From: Opisthorchis felineus
Taxonomy: Eukaryota > Platyhelminthes > Trematoda > Opisthorchiida > Opisthorchiidae
Assembly: GCA_004794785.1 (NCBI GenBank)
Contig: SJOL01008870.1
Location: 71,341 to 135,340, forward strand
DNA: 64,000 nucleotides
Reading direction: 5' to 3'
Shown here in pieces: positions 1 through 11,694 of the stretch (position 1 is the stretch's first letter; each line of letters starts with the position of its first letter). Under the pieces are notes generated by a model, which was not told where the DNA came from, made no database searches, and saw only the letters and a list, made by a program, of their open reading frames with translations. A program made the position numbers and the translations under genes.

Positions 1-3000
1 TAGATTCTTGTCGTGTATGCTAATTTGGAATCTGTTAATGTCAAATTTCGGACTTTGTTTCACTAGTCCATGGTATAATTCGATTTTTCGTCCGCTCATT
101 CGGTGACACTGTGTGCGATTCGTTGGGAACGACAGGTTGCGCGGAAAAGGACACCACATAACGCTGGTCAGTTTGGCCATTCCCGGACGCGTACAAGTAA
201 GTTTGTCATACTGTCAGCACACGATGAAGAACGGTAGAATTTTGATTCCTGCTGACCGTACACATGTTGGATCCTCACTTAGTCTAGTGAGTCAGTGGAA
301 AAACCACCGGCTGTTAACCGAGTTTGGATGGTTTGTTTCTGAATTTTCCATACAAAACGAACCTGCAAACCCGATGACTACTAGTGCAAAGTTCGGCAGT
401 ATGCTGAACTGGTCGAATATCGAACTCTGGTTATCCACAAAAGCTGCGTAAATCGAGTTGTCAGCAGCACATATTGAACGTCCTCGAATGTCATGTCATG
501 CTGCAAACAAAGTCTCATCAAGTCCTCGCAGCTCACACTGCGTTGTCTACTGACGAACTGAGATCTATGAAACCCGACGACAACCTTGGTACTGTTTGTT
601 TCAACTGCTTGGCATTTTCTGACTAGATTTTTCAGACCTTTTTACTTCCGCTGGCCTATGGACAGGTTATCGAAAATAAATATGTCGTATTTTGTTTTGT
701 TCAGTAATGTTCAGATGACAGAAGTACACTTCACCTGCGTTATCACCCTCTGTCATCCAAAAGAGTGGCCGCCGATAAGGCTCCCTATCGCGTATTCGGT
801 TAAATCTTCGTGATTGGAAGGGAATAAATTTATCGTCACATTTATTCGTAGAAGTGGGCATAATAGACGAATAGTGACCATTTTTGTGAACAAATTCTCC
901 CCCCCCCCAAATGTCTACTATCTGATTTGGTAGCAAAATTTAGCCTACTGTTTTTGGCACAGTTTGTCACAATCCGTTCTGCTCGATTCGTACCTTTGAG
1001 AACGCCACAAACAAATTCCGGTGTCGTCCCAGCAACTTTTGAGTTTGGCGGGCTAGTAAGCAACTCGTCATGATGACGACGAAATATCACCCAGTTGCCA
1101 TAGCCACATAAACGCCAGAAGAACCACTTGCGTCATTTTACGTCATCAATCTGCATCCCCATGTTTGATTTTTTTGTTGGTCTTCTCTCCTGTGCGGTCA
1201 GGTGACAAAAAATTGCCGCTTTGGTGACGTATAGCAGGCGTATATCACTTTTTTCGTGGGCTTGCCTCGTGAAATTTCAACCAATCAGTAAATTTCACTC
1301 CAGGGTGGTTGGTTAAAGCTGTTGAGATGCAAGAAAACGATCAACTGGGTGGACTTTTCTATAGCGTGTTCAATACCACTGTAAAACCCAGTAGCGAATG
1401 CACCCGTTTGACGTAGAGTCGAATCGGACAGAAAATGACCGAAACTGACGGAGGTAAGACGAGAGATACAATGGAAGAGACAACTGAGGTAGGTTGCGGG
1501 TATGGTTTTAGTGGGCCATTATATTGCGCCAATGTACTCTAGTATACAGTGATGTATGGCCTGAAACTGTAGTCAGGTGGTCGGAAGCCGCGGTACAATT
1601 TCAGCACTACCTAATCCGGTGAACTGTCATGTGACACTTTAGATTAGGATGACTTGCAAATTCAAATCGGACCACAGTAATCCCCTAAAGCCAAGCTATT
1701 CGCCCAGGATACGCCACAGCAACTATTCTTTGCAAGTTTTCCATAGGAAGGCATCCCACGCCTCCCTAGGACCCCATAGCTTAGTCCCCCGCAGAACGAT
1801 TTTACTCCAGAAGGAAGACTATCAATCCGGTTACTTGCAAAAAATGACACAAAACTGTAGGTTCAAGAACCAAATCACGGGTTTGGAAATTATGAATTCG
1901 GAACACAATCCCACCTGTTGATGGTTTCTAAACTGATAAACTCGCTGGATAAATTTGAATTCTAATCCGGGTTTGCAAATGACACTTCGTGATCCTTGAT
2001 ACTGAAGAGGCTCTTTTGGCTTCTTAATTCGAACAGTATTATTTATGTTACAGTTGATTCTGACAGATTATCCCCGCACCACTGACTGGTTTCAATGTAT
2101 GTTTCAGAAGACAACAGTTTCGTGGTAACTACTGGTGCTCACTACACGTGCAAGTGAGGAAACAAGGCCTTCGTAAAAAGTGGGAAGAAAGGGAATCGTT
2201 GGGAATCCACGGAAAAAGGTCTGATATCCTCGGAATAAACCATCAAGGACAAGGTAACCACACCTTCGAACAGTATGGAAATGAAGGCATCTGGGTATTT
2301 TGTTGAAATTGATATGGTTTCCATGCAAACACCGCCAAAGGCAGAATCAGCGCACACTGACAGGCAAAAATTGTCCCGATTTTTCGGCTTGAAAGTAACG
2401 GCATGCTGACAAATTGGGTTAGTTACCTGCCATGTCCTGTAGGATTTACAGCTACGCGCAGGGAGAATCACATTAGCTGCAGCCATATAAGTGTTAAGTA
2501 GCTTGCAGATTGACTGTAGCTTGTTTCGCTTCACATTACATTGTCATTGTCAGTCCACTGCAAGATTTCCTGATTGAGTTCATCGAGCGGAAATTAAAAC
2601 TCTCTTTGGTAGGTCGTATTTGGGCATGTCCCAATTTCCTTGACTTTATAAACCTTGCATTTTGAGCTGGTGATTCTGATGTATCACTAAGTACTGGTGT
2701 GCGCGCCATTTTCTCGTATACGTGCTACACCAAGCCAACTCCTGCTATATTACAATAGCCCCGTTGTCAAATGAATGAAGATAGAATAGAAGCAAGTAAT
2801 ACTTCAAATTGCGGTAGATTTCATGAGAACGTCTTTTCTCCAATTGTACGACCAGGGTCTACTTTTGAGCTTAAATCCTGTAAGGATGAACGAGTATCGT
2901 TCTAAACCTACCAGTAATCTTACGTCGACACTCCTTAAACCCATTATGGAAGATTACTGTCAATTGGGAACTTTCCGGTCCTTGGGGTCAGAAAGGCACC

Positions 3001-3120
3001 GTGGATCACTGCAGTCCACTCAACTGCGAACTTAGGAAACTAATCACCAAATATCGGGTGAACACGAGTAGAGATAACTGAGTACGAGTTAGGCAGTGTT
3101 GTGGAATATAGGTAGCTCGG
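1..3120. other. Gene-free stretch, no recognised feature
   Basis: Several short open frames of up to about 130 codons occur on both strands, but none carries a domain I recognise, and they overlap freely as expected by chance. A run of ten C bases lies at about 899-908. No tRNA-like box, ribozyme core or reverse transcriptase motif was found here. Confidence 0.5.
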
Positions 3121-3129
3121 GTGCGCTGC

Positions 3130-3236
3130 TTGGTTGTTGGTCTGTTCGCCGAGCTTGGCAGTTGGATTGCAAAAGTTTCCTCACCAACTGAGGTGACATC
3201 GTCGGTGCAGGGTTGAGTGAGACCCGCTCACACTGC
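3130..3236 (-). repeat. Family D hammerhead-like repeat, eroded copy
   Basis: This belongs to a family recognised by a block with a GAGCTTGGCAGTT-like start, an AAAGTTTC word, and then a GGTGAC-containing hairpin. Related copies lie near 8700, 21812, 34532-34774 and 59185. The strand given is the one on which the putative ribozyme would be read. There the core is CCGACGA (3199-3205) instead of CTGATGA, followed by a GTCACC/GGTGA hairpin and GAAAC. It is predicted inactive. It lies immediately upstream of a hammerhead SINE in the opposite orientation. The 3' part resembles the copy near 8700, not the palindrome copies, so at least two subfamilies exist. Confidence 0.55.
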
Positions 3237-3244
3237 TGATTGGG

Positions 3245-3410
3245 TGCTCATGACCGAAGGGTTAAGTGTTCAAGCTACTATCTGGGAGGTCGCGGGTTCG
3301 AGACTCCCTGGAGTATTGTGGGATGCGCACTGCTGATGATTTCCGAAAAGGATGCAACAACCATACAGTGCTTTCCGGTTTTCAGCATTGATTAGCTTCA
3401 ATTAAAGGAC
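3245..3410 (+). mobile_element. tRNA-like SINE carrying an eroded hammerhead
   Basis: A B-box-like sequence GGTTCGAGACTCC lies at 3295-3307, which suggests a tRNA-derived RNA polymerase III promoter. The A box is too worn to place. It is followed by GGATGCGCACTG and a hammerhead-like region at 3327-3371, then a short tail. The order of B box, GGAT.TGCACTG and ribozyme is the same as in the SINEs at 7536, 8030 and 20506, so I treat it as a divergent member of that family. The design matches schistosome Sm-alpha, known to combine a pol III promoter with a hammerhead. Start and end are approximate. Confidence 0.55.
3327..3371 (+). ncRNA. Eroded hammerhead ribozyme in SINE
   Basis: Stem I is a perfect 6 bp, GCACTG (3327-3332) with CAGTGC (3366-3371). 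The CTGATGA core (3333-3339) is intact. Stem II is weak (T/C-rich 5' strand with AGGA). The second core strand reads GCAA where GAAA is required, and the cleavage triplet reads ATA where GTC is expected. Stem I and spacing leave little doubt about descent, but self-cleavage is not expected. Confidence 0.5.
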
Positions 3411-3639
3411 GAAATCATTAGAATCCCCAAATCTCATGCTAGCAACAGTACAGCTATCTATTTATTGCAAAATTGAAAACCGGCCACATTAAAAGAACAC
3501 GTTTTTTTAGCTGTAACAAAATTTCAAGCACAGAATCTATATGATGGAGCAGGGAGGGTCAATTTAGACTGGTGGCTCGTGCGGAACTGTGACCAGCACA
3601 CAGCCAGTCGTTAAAATCTTTAGGAAGTACCTGGATGGC

Positions 3640-3740
3640 GGTTCGTTTGTTTTCCGGGCTGGGCAATCTGTCTCCAGACGAGATTATATAGTCAACGCGT
3701 TGTTAGGGAGCGGACTGGAGCGTGGCGGTGCGTCAATAGC
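3640..3740 (-). repeat. Degenerate family D repeat (palindrome subfamily)
   Basis: The words GGGCTGGGCAAT and GCGTTGTTAGGGAGCG and the following GCGTGGCGGTGCG match, in order, the palindrome copy at 34550-34635 and the copy at 21830-21925. The ribozyme-like middle part has lost both its core and its hairpin. It is a fossil only. A 114-codon open frame (3589-3933) runs through it and is not considered a gene. Confidence 0.4.
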
Positions 3741-6244
3741 AAGTATCGGAGTATATATCGACGGTATCATAAAAGTCTATAGGTGGGCCACGTCGTTATG
3801 CGCAAGCATTAAATATTTAGCCGGTTATTTGTCCAAATTATATCAGGCACAAATGATGATAGGAAACTATCGCCAGTGGTTCACCAAAACTGAGATGGTA
3901 TTTCAGCTTAAAGGCTATGTAAATCGAGTCTAAAGAAAATATCTCGTATGACTATGGATCAATTTTCTGTTGTTCTTATTCCATCAACACGGGGTTATGG
4001 TAAATATTGACGTAGTTCGCCGCGCTTGCTCTTCAGAAGTGGTCTATGTTCCATAAAGAGTGCGCAGCACAAACTCCGTAAAGCTCTGGTGCACTTTGGT
4101 TCGATGTTCCAAATAAGGTGTAACAAACTTACATTTACATTATATTGTTTCTTATGTATAAGAACAGGCAGAAACAAATCAAATATCGGCAAATTTCACT
4201 TTCATGTTGAGTTCCCCGTTGTGTAGATACTCTTCAATGCCAGGGTTAGAGCATAAACGCTTTTTTGTTCGTCCAGTTTCACAAATCTTATTGGTCTTCG
4301 TGTTTAGAGCACACTGAGAGCGATGCAGAAAGCACCGTTGTCCTCGCTCGAACACACGCTGCATTCTTTACATGCGCCTTATTTGCTCACCTCCCACAAC
4401 AAAAAGGCCAATAAAACTATCAGATCTGGAACCAGAGAAATGCACTATCTAAATCCGGAATTATCTTACCTTTTCCCGCCATCTCTGATGTGTAGTGGAA
4501 GAGTCGAGGGCTTTACCATCTGTTCTGTGTTATATGTTCTATTGATGTTATTAACTGGAGTGGCAGCATACATTATGTCGGTGCCTCCAGCCACCGGTGC
4601 AGATAATTCACTGAAATTCCACTACACCATTCTTTCCTGTATGCCCTGACGTGCGTCATCGGCGTCACCGCATGCTTCCACTTTTTTTCTGCCTGCGGGG
4701 TACTGTAGCACAGTTCGTTATGACAAAATTTGTCACTTGATTCGAGTTCCCTTACGTGGACAAAATCTTCGACTACGTTTTACCGATGTGTCGCTGATTT
4801 GACTGATCGCTAGTAGCATTGATAGCAGTCTTGTTTAGCGTCGCTGAATATGTATGGATTATTTTGATCATTTGTTGATGGTCCAAGCAGATCTTTCAAG
4901 TACTAAAACAGAAGGCTGTATATTCAAAAGTTACTTATTTTAGCTCACTTTCATAGGCCGTCAGATGTGAACCTCCGACATTCTGTTTGATTTTACTGAC
5001 CTGCACTTGACGCTATTAGCCCAGCGGTCATCATTATCTTGATGCTGTAAAGGTCATCAAACGGCATGGATGATGACCCCAGTGGTCTTAATCGCAAACT
5101 TGTCAGCATGCTGGAAGGCATTAATCCCACTTAAGTACTGTATTAAGATTTCTCAGTGGTGAAACAGCGGTTTGGAGTGAACAACGAACGAAGTCCAATG
5201 GGACTGTCATCAGGACAGCCATCCACCAGAAAAAAACCAGAGGGTCCTGAGACCGCAAGTATGATGAATAGCAAAAGAAACAGCTTCTGTTAAGTTTGCT
5301 TTTTCCTGAATGCTCGAGGGTGGTTACTCCATCAATGGCTGCCAGTAACTGCATTGTCTGCCAACCGTTCGTGTTTGTAAAAACTTAGCTTTTAATCATT
5401 TCTTTCTTTCACCTCCAAATTCGAAGTTGGGTTAGACAAACAGCCTTTTTTCAACAATCTGACAAGCACAGTAATAGTCTCGCTTGAAAACTCTGGTACC
5501 GACGTTATAATAGGGTCGAACTATGGTGCGCATATAGTCGATCGCCTTGTCGTGATTTGCAGTTGCCATATCTATTGTGACCGGACTTGGATGCTGCTTC
5601 TGAGGTTAGTGTGCAGGAGTAAAGTCGTACCGAGGCCTCAAAACGTCATTCAACTGACCGTGTCACAGGTACTGCTGTGATCAAAAATTCAGCAGGTTCA
5701 GTATTGTGAAGACAGTTTCCGAGTAGTTGATCTGCAAATCTCCATTATTGTATGAAAAACATCGAATTCCGCCCGATTTCAGCTTGAAAGCACAAGCCAA
5801 AAAACAGAAGACGGTCACGTCTTCTATCAGGTTGAATGTATAAAAAAGCTTGTTTATTTAGAGAGTTGGGATCCTTTTTTGTTAACGCGTGGAAGTATAA
5901 GGAGCTTTCATCACCAGGACCGAAACTCTGCTGTCCACCTCGCAGAGATGATTGAATGGTGGTTGAGAACTTGATTTGATCTGACTAGTGAGTTTTGCAA
6001 CCTCAGAGCCAACTTAGACGGACGGATGGATGGACTAGGGGCTGGAGACGCTGCAGGATTTGGTTGTTAATCGACGCCAATGATGGTCTTGTTTTCCCTT
6101 TCTATCCAGATTGTATGAATGAGTGCTGGGAGTTGTAGGCATTTCGGACTGGTTGTGGCAGGCTACTTTTATTTTTTCTTCACAATAAAGCTTTCACATA
6201 AGTTACAGTTGTATGGCAGCGAACAACTGATGTTCTGCTGTCGA
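3741..6244. other. Gene-free stretch, nothing recognised
   Basis: The longest frames are 108 codons (4323-4649, with one hydrophobic segment near its C-terminus) and 77 codons (5121-5354, minus). Neither shows a family I recognise. No splice-site-framed coding potential, RNA gene or repeat shared with the rest of the window was seen. Confidence 0.45.
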
Positions 6245-7500
6245 TGGTGATGATGATAACCCAAACGAACTCAAATCCCATCTGGGTAGTTGTTAGAGGC
6301 AGGTGAAGGACAGCCAAGCAGCACGTCGATTACAAAGTTAAAGAGAAAGGATAAGAGAGTATATCCCTGCCTGACATCATTGGGGGGAGGCTTTACCGTA
6401 GACAGGTACAACTCCGCGCAGAGAGTCATATGGTGCCTCTATAAGAGACAAGAATATGGTAGGGGCACCCTTCATCGACGGATGTTGCCACAGTTCCTGA
6501 CGATCAAAGCAACAGCAAGCAGACTTGAGATCGAGAAAGACGATCATTATTGGCCATTGGAAGGAGTGGCGGAGTTCCAGCACCTGTCATAAAGTGAAGA
6601 TATGTACGACCATTGCAACCCCGGCCAGGAAGAAACCAAGCTTGATTCTTGCAAATCTGACTCTTCCGATGGTTGAATAACCTTTGAAGGATAATACCAG
6701 AGAGCACCTTGGAACATTTACCCACTAGGCTGAAATTCCGGTTGTTTTCGCAGGGTGTTCTTACACCCTCGTTGAAAATAGGATTCACCATCGTGGAGCT
6801 CCATTCTATCGGTCTTTTTCGCTCATTCTACCTACTTTCGAGTAGGGCCACGGTGTAGTAACCACCTTCTTTGAAGAGTGCAGGATGCAAACTGCCTGGA
6901 CCAGGTGCTCTGTTATGTTGAAGCAATGACACTGCACAGTGGACTTCCGTTGCCGATGTTAGACTGGTATGGACGTTTCACCCGAGTTCACTTGGTCCTT
7001 TCAGAGGTTGAATTAGCGGGGGTCAGCTGAACTGTTCTTCAAAGTGTACAGTCAGTCATTCAAGACAACGATTTTTGAATGGGCTGAGTTCTCATCTTTT
7101 TCGGAGACCGTTTCCATGACACCCACCATCCTCGGGTTAGCTAGAATGGGGTTTGACTGTTTCCTGTTACAAAAGCTCTCTCCAATTCTTTGGCTTTTAC
7201 AATCCACCACTGCTCTCTATCACTCCTTCGGCCCTTCATTACTAGGCATTTTAGGGATCCTCGTGAGTAATCATAGTCGTCTGTTGCTGGTAGGGTTTTT
7301 CTGGCTTCAATAAGAGCTTTTGATCATGACGAGACCCAGTGTTCATCGGGGTGTGCGAGCGACCTCCATTAGACAGTATCAAAGACTGTGAGTATGGCTT
7401 ACTTTACCATTTTTAGTTGCCATCCAAATCATTGCTATTCTGACCAAGTTCTGGGAGCTCCTCAGTTAACTGGACACGATTTGTTGGCGACGAACTGAAT
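6245..7500 (-). pseudogene. RTE-type non-LTR retrotransposon corpse, linker and RT domain
   Basis: Read on the minus strand, pieces of one reverse transcriptase ORF appear in order over several frames. A linker with ALIEARKTLPA and DREQWW lies near 7150-7320. HFEEQFS follows at about 7030. RAPGPGSLHPALFKEG, the RT entry block, lies near 6880. VNPIFNEGVR and SKVLSG are at 6700-6790, and VFLDLKSA with FDRQELWQ at about 6490-6560. The RQG..LLSFLFNFVID block lies near 6300-6340. This order is that of RTE-clade LINEs common in flatworms. Frameshifts and stops break it at least four times, and the YADD catalytic block is missing at the 3' end. No endonuclease part is seen upstream, where an inverted SINE pair starts at 7535. 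It is clearly dead. The exact clade needs a search. Confidence 0.85.
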
Positions 7501-7535
7501 GGCTCTGCGTCAACCGATGTGTTCGAGAAGCAAAT

Positions 7536-7690
7536 TATTATTCTGGTGAGTCCACACGAAAGGAGAGAAGCACTGGACTCAAGTTTCGCTCTTATTAGAG
7601 CTCATCTGCAGTGCATATCCAATGGCCGTGCCGGGGTTTGAACACCGTACACTTGACATGCGAGGCGATCCTGATATCACTACTCCATCA
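7536..7690 (-). mobile_element. tRNA-like SINE with hammerhead (left arm)
   Basis: Read on the minus strand it runs from a tRNA-like head with a B-box-like sequence (complement of GGGTTTGAACACC, 7633-7645) through GGATATGCACTG into a hammerhead at 7570-7614, and ends in TGTGGACTCACCAG. Layout and sequence match the copies at 8030 and 20506. A tRNA-derived promoter plus hammerhead is the Sm-alpha arrangement of schistosomes. It lies just upstream of the RTE corpse at 6245-7500 and on the same strand. Confidence 0.75.
7570..7614 (-). ncRNA. Hammerhead ribozyme, one core change
   Basis: On the minus strand, stem I is GCACTG paired with CAGTGC (6 bp). Stem II is GCTCT with AGAGC (5 bp) closed by a four-base loop, followed by intact GAAA. 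A loopless stem III, ACTTGAGT, and the GTC cleavage triplet follow. The first core strand reads CAGATGA instead of CTGATGA, a U-to-A change at an invariant position. The fold is preserved, but activity should be lost or very low. Confidence 0.75.
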
Positions 7691-7726
7691 GTGCACGTTG
7701 GACGCATTGAATTTTCACGTCTGAAC

Positions 7727-7758
7727 GGGCGAACGTTTACACGTGAACACGTTCGCCC
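7727..7758. repeat. 32-bp imperfect palindrome
   Basis: GGGCGAACGT at the left is answered by ACGTTCGCCC at the right, with a near-symmetric CACGTG-containing centre. It lies at the inner end of the left arm of the larger inverted repeat. It could be an ancestral hairpin of the element. No function is inferred. Confidence 0.6.
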
Positions 7759-7844
7759 AGGACAGGAGGACGACCGTTCAAACGAGAGTGATCTGAGTAT
7801 GAACAATACATATCCCGCAAACCCCACAACAGATATCAAAAACG
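7756..7844 (+). repeat. Direct repeat R, copy 1
   Basis: About 88 bp, nearly 90% identical by eye to 8184-8271, in the same orientation. It includes the shared words GAGTATGAACA and ACATATCCCGCAAACCCCAC. It lies between the two SINE arms, while copy 2 directly follows the right-hand SINE. It is probably a fragment of another transposable element or of the sequence duplicated with the SINE. Confidence 0.7.
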
Positions 7845-8029
7845 TTATCCAGCGGGTTTCAAGCGTCTGTGGCGCTAACTGACTGGGAAGTCCTGACAGG
7901 CGGGTCAATCGATAGTCACAAGCAGGGTCGTCGTTCGATGATGAGTCGGGCACACCAATCACATCGCTCAAGCGTGAACACGTTCACCTGTTCAGACATG
8001 AAAATTCAGATGCGTCCAACGTGCCCTGG

Positions 8030-8184
8030 TGGAGTAGTGGTAACACGCTCGCCTCGCATGTCAGGTGTCCAGAGTTCAGACCCCGGCACGGCCATTGGAT
8101 ATGCACTGCTTGTGAGCTCCAATAAGAGCAAAACTCGAGCCCAGCGTTTTCCCCCTTTGATGTGGACTCACCAGAATAATTATG
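8030..8184 (+). mobile_element. tRNA-like SINE with decayed hammerhead (right arm)
   Basis: The head GGAGTAGTGGTAACACGC resembles a tRNA A-box region, and AGTTCAGACCCC resembles a B box. GGATATGCACTG follows, then a hammerhead relic at 8103-8145. In the relic the core strand has become CTTGTGA, GAAA has become CAAA after GAG, and the stem I partner has become CAGCG. The stem III palindrome ACTCGAG is still visible. It ends in TGTGGACTCACCAGAATAAT. Confidence 0.7.
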
Positions 8185-8271
8185 CCAGGACTGGAGGACG
8201 ACTGTTCAAACGACAGTGATGTGAGTATGAACAGTACATATCCCGCAAACCCCACGACAGATATCAAACAC
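8184..8271 (+). repeat. Direct repeat R, copy 2
   Basis: The second copy of the block at 7756-7844, placed directly after the right-hand SINE. Open frames crossing it on the minus strand (8076-8273, and 7579-7971 for copy 1) share the short peptide SVVGFAGYVLFIL. This reflects the DNA duplication and is not evidence for a protein. Confidence 0.7.
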
Positions 8272-8589
8272 ATCGAAATCGACCCAGTCTATCGACCACT
8301 GCAAGCAAAATTATCACGGAACTACAGAACGTAGGGGCTGACAAACTAAAACAAACAATCAAGCAGGCTGAATCAGGCTGAATTAGGTAAACTAGAAATA
8401 GAAACAGAAAATAGAAAAAATAGAAATCGCCATCACAAGCAACCAAATTCAAGGAAGGAAGACTACAACGCAGCACAGACCGATTGAAAAGGGACCTGAA
8501 GCATCCCAAAACTGCCTTCCATCCAACCACTGGAGGCATACATACGACGCTTACAAACCACAACGCAGCGCAGATCACGATCGGGCCAA

Positions 8590-8800
8590 CAACACTACAA
8601 GAAAGGTATGTTCCAAGTAGCCGATCACATGACAGGATATTAGGTACTATTCAGAAACTATATAAACGTAGCAAGGCACGGAGAAGGCACCCACTCAACT
8701 GCGCACTGCCGATGTCTCCTCGACTGTGGACGAAAAGTTTGCAAGCCAGTCGCCAAGTTCGGCGAAAAGATCAACTGCCGTCTGATCAACCACCAGCATT
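8590..8800 (+). repeat. Family D hammerhead-like repeat, longer copy
   Basis: Read on this strand it contains GCGCACTGCCGATG, a TCTCC/GGA-type hairpin and CGAAAA near 8701-8735, then CAAGCCAGTCGCCAAGTTCGG, the complement of the block seen at 3145-3185. The ribozyme core is broken. The segment before it (about 8625-8690) has no counterpart in the palindrome copies, so this copy shows more of the element. A 108-codon frame (8484-8810) crosses it and is not considered a gene. Confidence 0.45.
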
Positions 8801-10780
8801 GTCCTTCTAGTGGTTTTTGGTTGACTACAACCGGAGCAGTTGCATTAAGATTTTGAATCCGGTAATATGCTGTTAGAAACGATCCGTACGGACTCTGAGT
8901 CTGATTTGGTCACCTGACATGTATCGTTCGATCTGTCACTAAACCAGATGCGACGTAAGTTTTTTGAAGCTATTAACCTGTGTCTCTGCAACCACACCTT
9001 CACCATCTGAAAAACGCGGATGTGAGCACAAGCACATCAAGTGAACTGAAGTAAACTGCACTTCGCTGAGCAGTATCCCGACAGAAAGCAGTCAAGATTG
9101 CAGAAGTGGTCTAGTTTACATACTCAAGAGAACTACCGTATGTGTTAAAAGCAACTCCTTTTCTTCTCAACCACAGTGCAAATCAGTAAGGGACTGAAAT
9201 TACGACTCGATCGAGGGCCCAGATCTCTCAGCTGACCTCGTCTGTTGGTATAGTTCACACTATGATGTCCTAACTTTATTGTTCTATTTAAATTTGGCAT
9301 CCGCTATGTTATTGTCCTGTTAATAATTATGCTTTCCGTAGTGATGATTGTAATGCTGCCTCATTCACGAAAAACTTATTCCTGAACCTACCATTGTTTT
9401 TTGAAGTTTACCATGCCGCATCTTCCTTTCTGAGTTTTGTCGATTCCGATTTTTGCTCCCCTTTTTCAGTGCACATCCAACAGGTTTTTGGGGCGTGTCG
9501 CGGATTGTAAATCTGCTGACTTTCATTGTTGTATTTTAGGACTGCCTTTGTCGAAACATAAATGTTCCGACAACTTGTTTTGAGTTTTGGAAATCATTTA
9601 CAATTAACCATCCATGGACAGTATTGTGAAATCTGTTCTATTCTGTCTTGCATCCGAGGGGAATGGTTGACGGTCCCACCCGGTAATGGTGCCTCTACCA
9701 GATTTCCTTCACTCGAATCGTCTTTTTTAACGATCTCTGGTAACGTGCCATAGTAGGCAGACTAAGCACTCTATTGCGATTAACTCTAAGGCTGTTCTCG
9801 AAGTATTCTTTAAGGTTCCTATGATTAATTTTTGCCAGTAACTTGTCTCGAATGGTTCTTTTAACCGGTGTTGGATTCCAAGCTAGATATAATCGCTTTT
9901 TGTTGTAGTCTTTTACATCGCTGAATCAGAGGAGGGGCTGCTACGGGATTTCGACGCACTGGTCATTGTAGTTGCTCACCGGGATTTTCGGTGAATGAAG
10001 CATGGTAAGATGGACGCTTCAGAATCCTTTGTAAGGAGGTGTCCATAGGGGAATTCCGCAGCCTGCGTGTAACCTGAAAGTTGCTATCTGGATTCCCTTA
10101 TTCTCTTGTACACGAGGAATTACACGACTTTATGCTAACAGAATGACGACTATGTGCGCAGTTCGTTAACTGTTCATTTTTATATTGCCATTGATTTTTA
10201 GACCCGAATGGATGGACTCGCACAAAATTCCCATGAATGTTCTTTTTCTCAGAATACCCATAAATGATAGCAGGTACAAACTGGCATTATCTGGACTGGG
10301 ATAAATAAATTATGGTTTGCAGATAGATCTTCCGGATTATTCCATTGGTTAAATTTCCAGTCCCATTTTCATCAAAACCTAACGAACCTCTTAAATAAAA
10401 GCAGGTGATCCAAACTTGCTTTCATCAGTGTTCAACAGCCTGCTTTCGGTGATTTAAGATTCTGGATACTACATGTGCACACAAGTGTATGATGCAATGC
10501 ATCTTGCGATGTCCTTCCAAGTCAGACGTAATGTCGGTCTATTATGATCACAGCACGCACTGAGAAACACTGTTATTTCGCTATGGGTCTAATGAAAGTG
10601 GTTTCTTGTTGTACCAACATGAACAAGGCAGAAAATACAAAAATGTTGCGGAATGAATCCACTCAGTATGACTTAGTCTTCCATATTATGTTTAGAGCGG
10701 AATAAAATGAAAGAAAATTCAGGGCTAACTGTATCTTTCGTATGGAAACAAACTGAAATGTGACTAACCAGTAAAACTAA
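8801..10780. other. Gene-free stretch, nothing recognised
   Basis: Only one frame above 60 codons (9562-9753, 63 codons) with no recognisable domain. No shared repeat, tRNA-like box or ribozyme core was found by reading both strands. Confidence 0.45.
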
Positions 10781-10784
10781 GATA

Positions 10785-11657
10785 GTCTCAGGGTAAATCT
10801 CGGGTGCTTCTGATCACTCATTACAGACCGAAATCAGTCGGTCGATATTGCCTTGAGAGAATACATGTTGGAAGTTTCATGTCACCCCATGGTATGAAGT
10901 GGAAATAAGAACGGAATTCAAATTTGTGCCCTGCCCTGACTAGACACCTGATAATCGATGACCTTGCTTCTGACTTCTTCTTCAGGATCAGCCTATAGTG
11001 CACGAATATGTTTGGTGAGGTGTTTTTTTGCTGGTTTTTCTAACTTCCTGTCAGTTCTGCTAATGTACATACCTCCGCAACTGCAAGCGAGTTGGTGAAT
11101 GTGATGTCTAATTGACAAAAGTGACGTTGGAGTTTTGATCGCCGACAGTAGCATAGTCCTTGTGCATACCTTAACTGTCAGCTGTACTGAGGTATGTTCG
11201 GCATCAGGCCACTTTTGAGGTCCGTTTAAATTGAATAAAAGCACGAGCACCAGTGTAGAACAGACCTCTTTGGTAGTGTGACTTGCGCTTCTTTGTTGCT
11301 CATTATGAGATGCTTTCCAAAGAAACGATCGGGATACTTGTTTGACCACAGAATACGTTTTAGCAATCCACTTTCCTCAGCGAGCGCATCCGAAATGCAA
11401 AGTAGTTTTGATTCATAGAAGCACGTTTTTATTACACAGGCCAGAAAATCGGAGTACTATATAGTCCATGTAGGTCCTCTGTAGATGGAGCGTGATGTAG
11501 TGCCATCGGTACTCCTGGTGATCAGGACGTCCAAGAAAGAATTTTACTTTCTGCTTCAAAGTCATAAGTAAAAGCAGCGTTTCGGGCGTGTGCTAAAAAC
11601 TGAGAGTAAATGTTTAGCCTGCACTCTATCTTTCGTCACGAGCAAAATATCACCTGC

Positions 11658-11660
<3 letters not shown>
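10785..11660 (-). pseudogene. Penelope-like element corpse, RT end and GIY-YIG domain
   Basis: Read on the minus strand, the conserved end of a Penelope-like reverse transcriptase appears first: YAGDILLVTKDRVQAKHLLS at about 11600-11660, then FLDVLITRSTDGTTSRSIYR near 11470-11545. A linker follows (LLKRILWSNKYPDRFF). A GIY-YIG endonuclease region comes next, with CSCGGMYISRTDRKLEK at about 11035-11095 and SSIIRCLVRAGHKFEF near 10910-10970. Two catalytic motifs are damaged: the RT motif reads YAGD where PLEs have YVDD or YADD, and the YIG part reads YIS. Stops and at least three frameshifts break the frame. The 5' side runs into a TA microsatellite and an assembly gap, so how much RT lies beyond is unknown. 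PLEs normally insert near telomeres or as scattered copies, and this one is scattered. Confidence 0.85.

Positions 11661-11694
<34 letters not shown>

Larger units (their letters stand above)
7535..8184. repeat. Large inverted repeat built from two hammerhead SINEs
   Basis: The left arm, about 7535-7746, and right arm, about 7972-8184, are imperfect reverse complements with roughly 225 bp between. Both arms contain the SINE plus about 55 bp beyond its promoter end (for example GTTGGACGCAT on the left and ATGCGTCCAAC on the right), and both end outward in TGTGGACTCACCAGAATAAT or its complement. The similarity therefore reaches beyond the SINE itself, so this is a duplicated and inverted segment and not two chance insertions. 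The arms have diverged by point changes and small indels, so it is not a recent assembly artefact. Confidence 0.75.
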
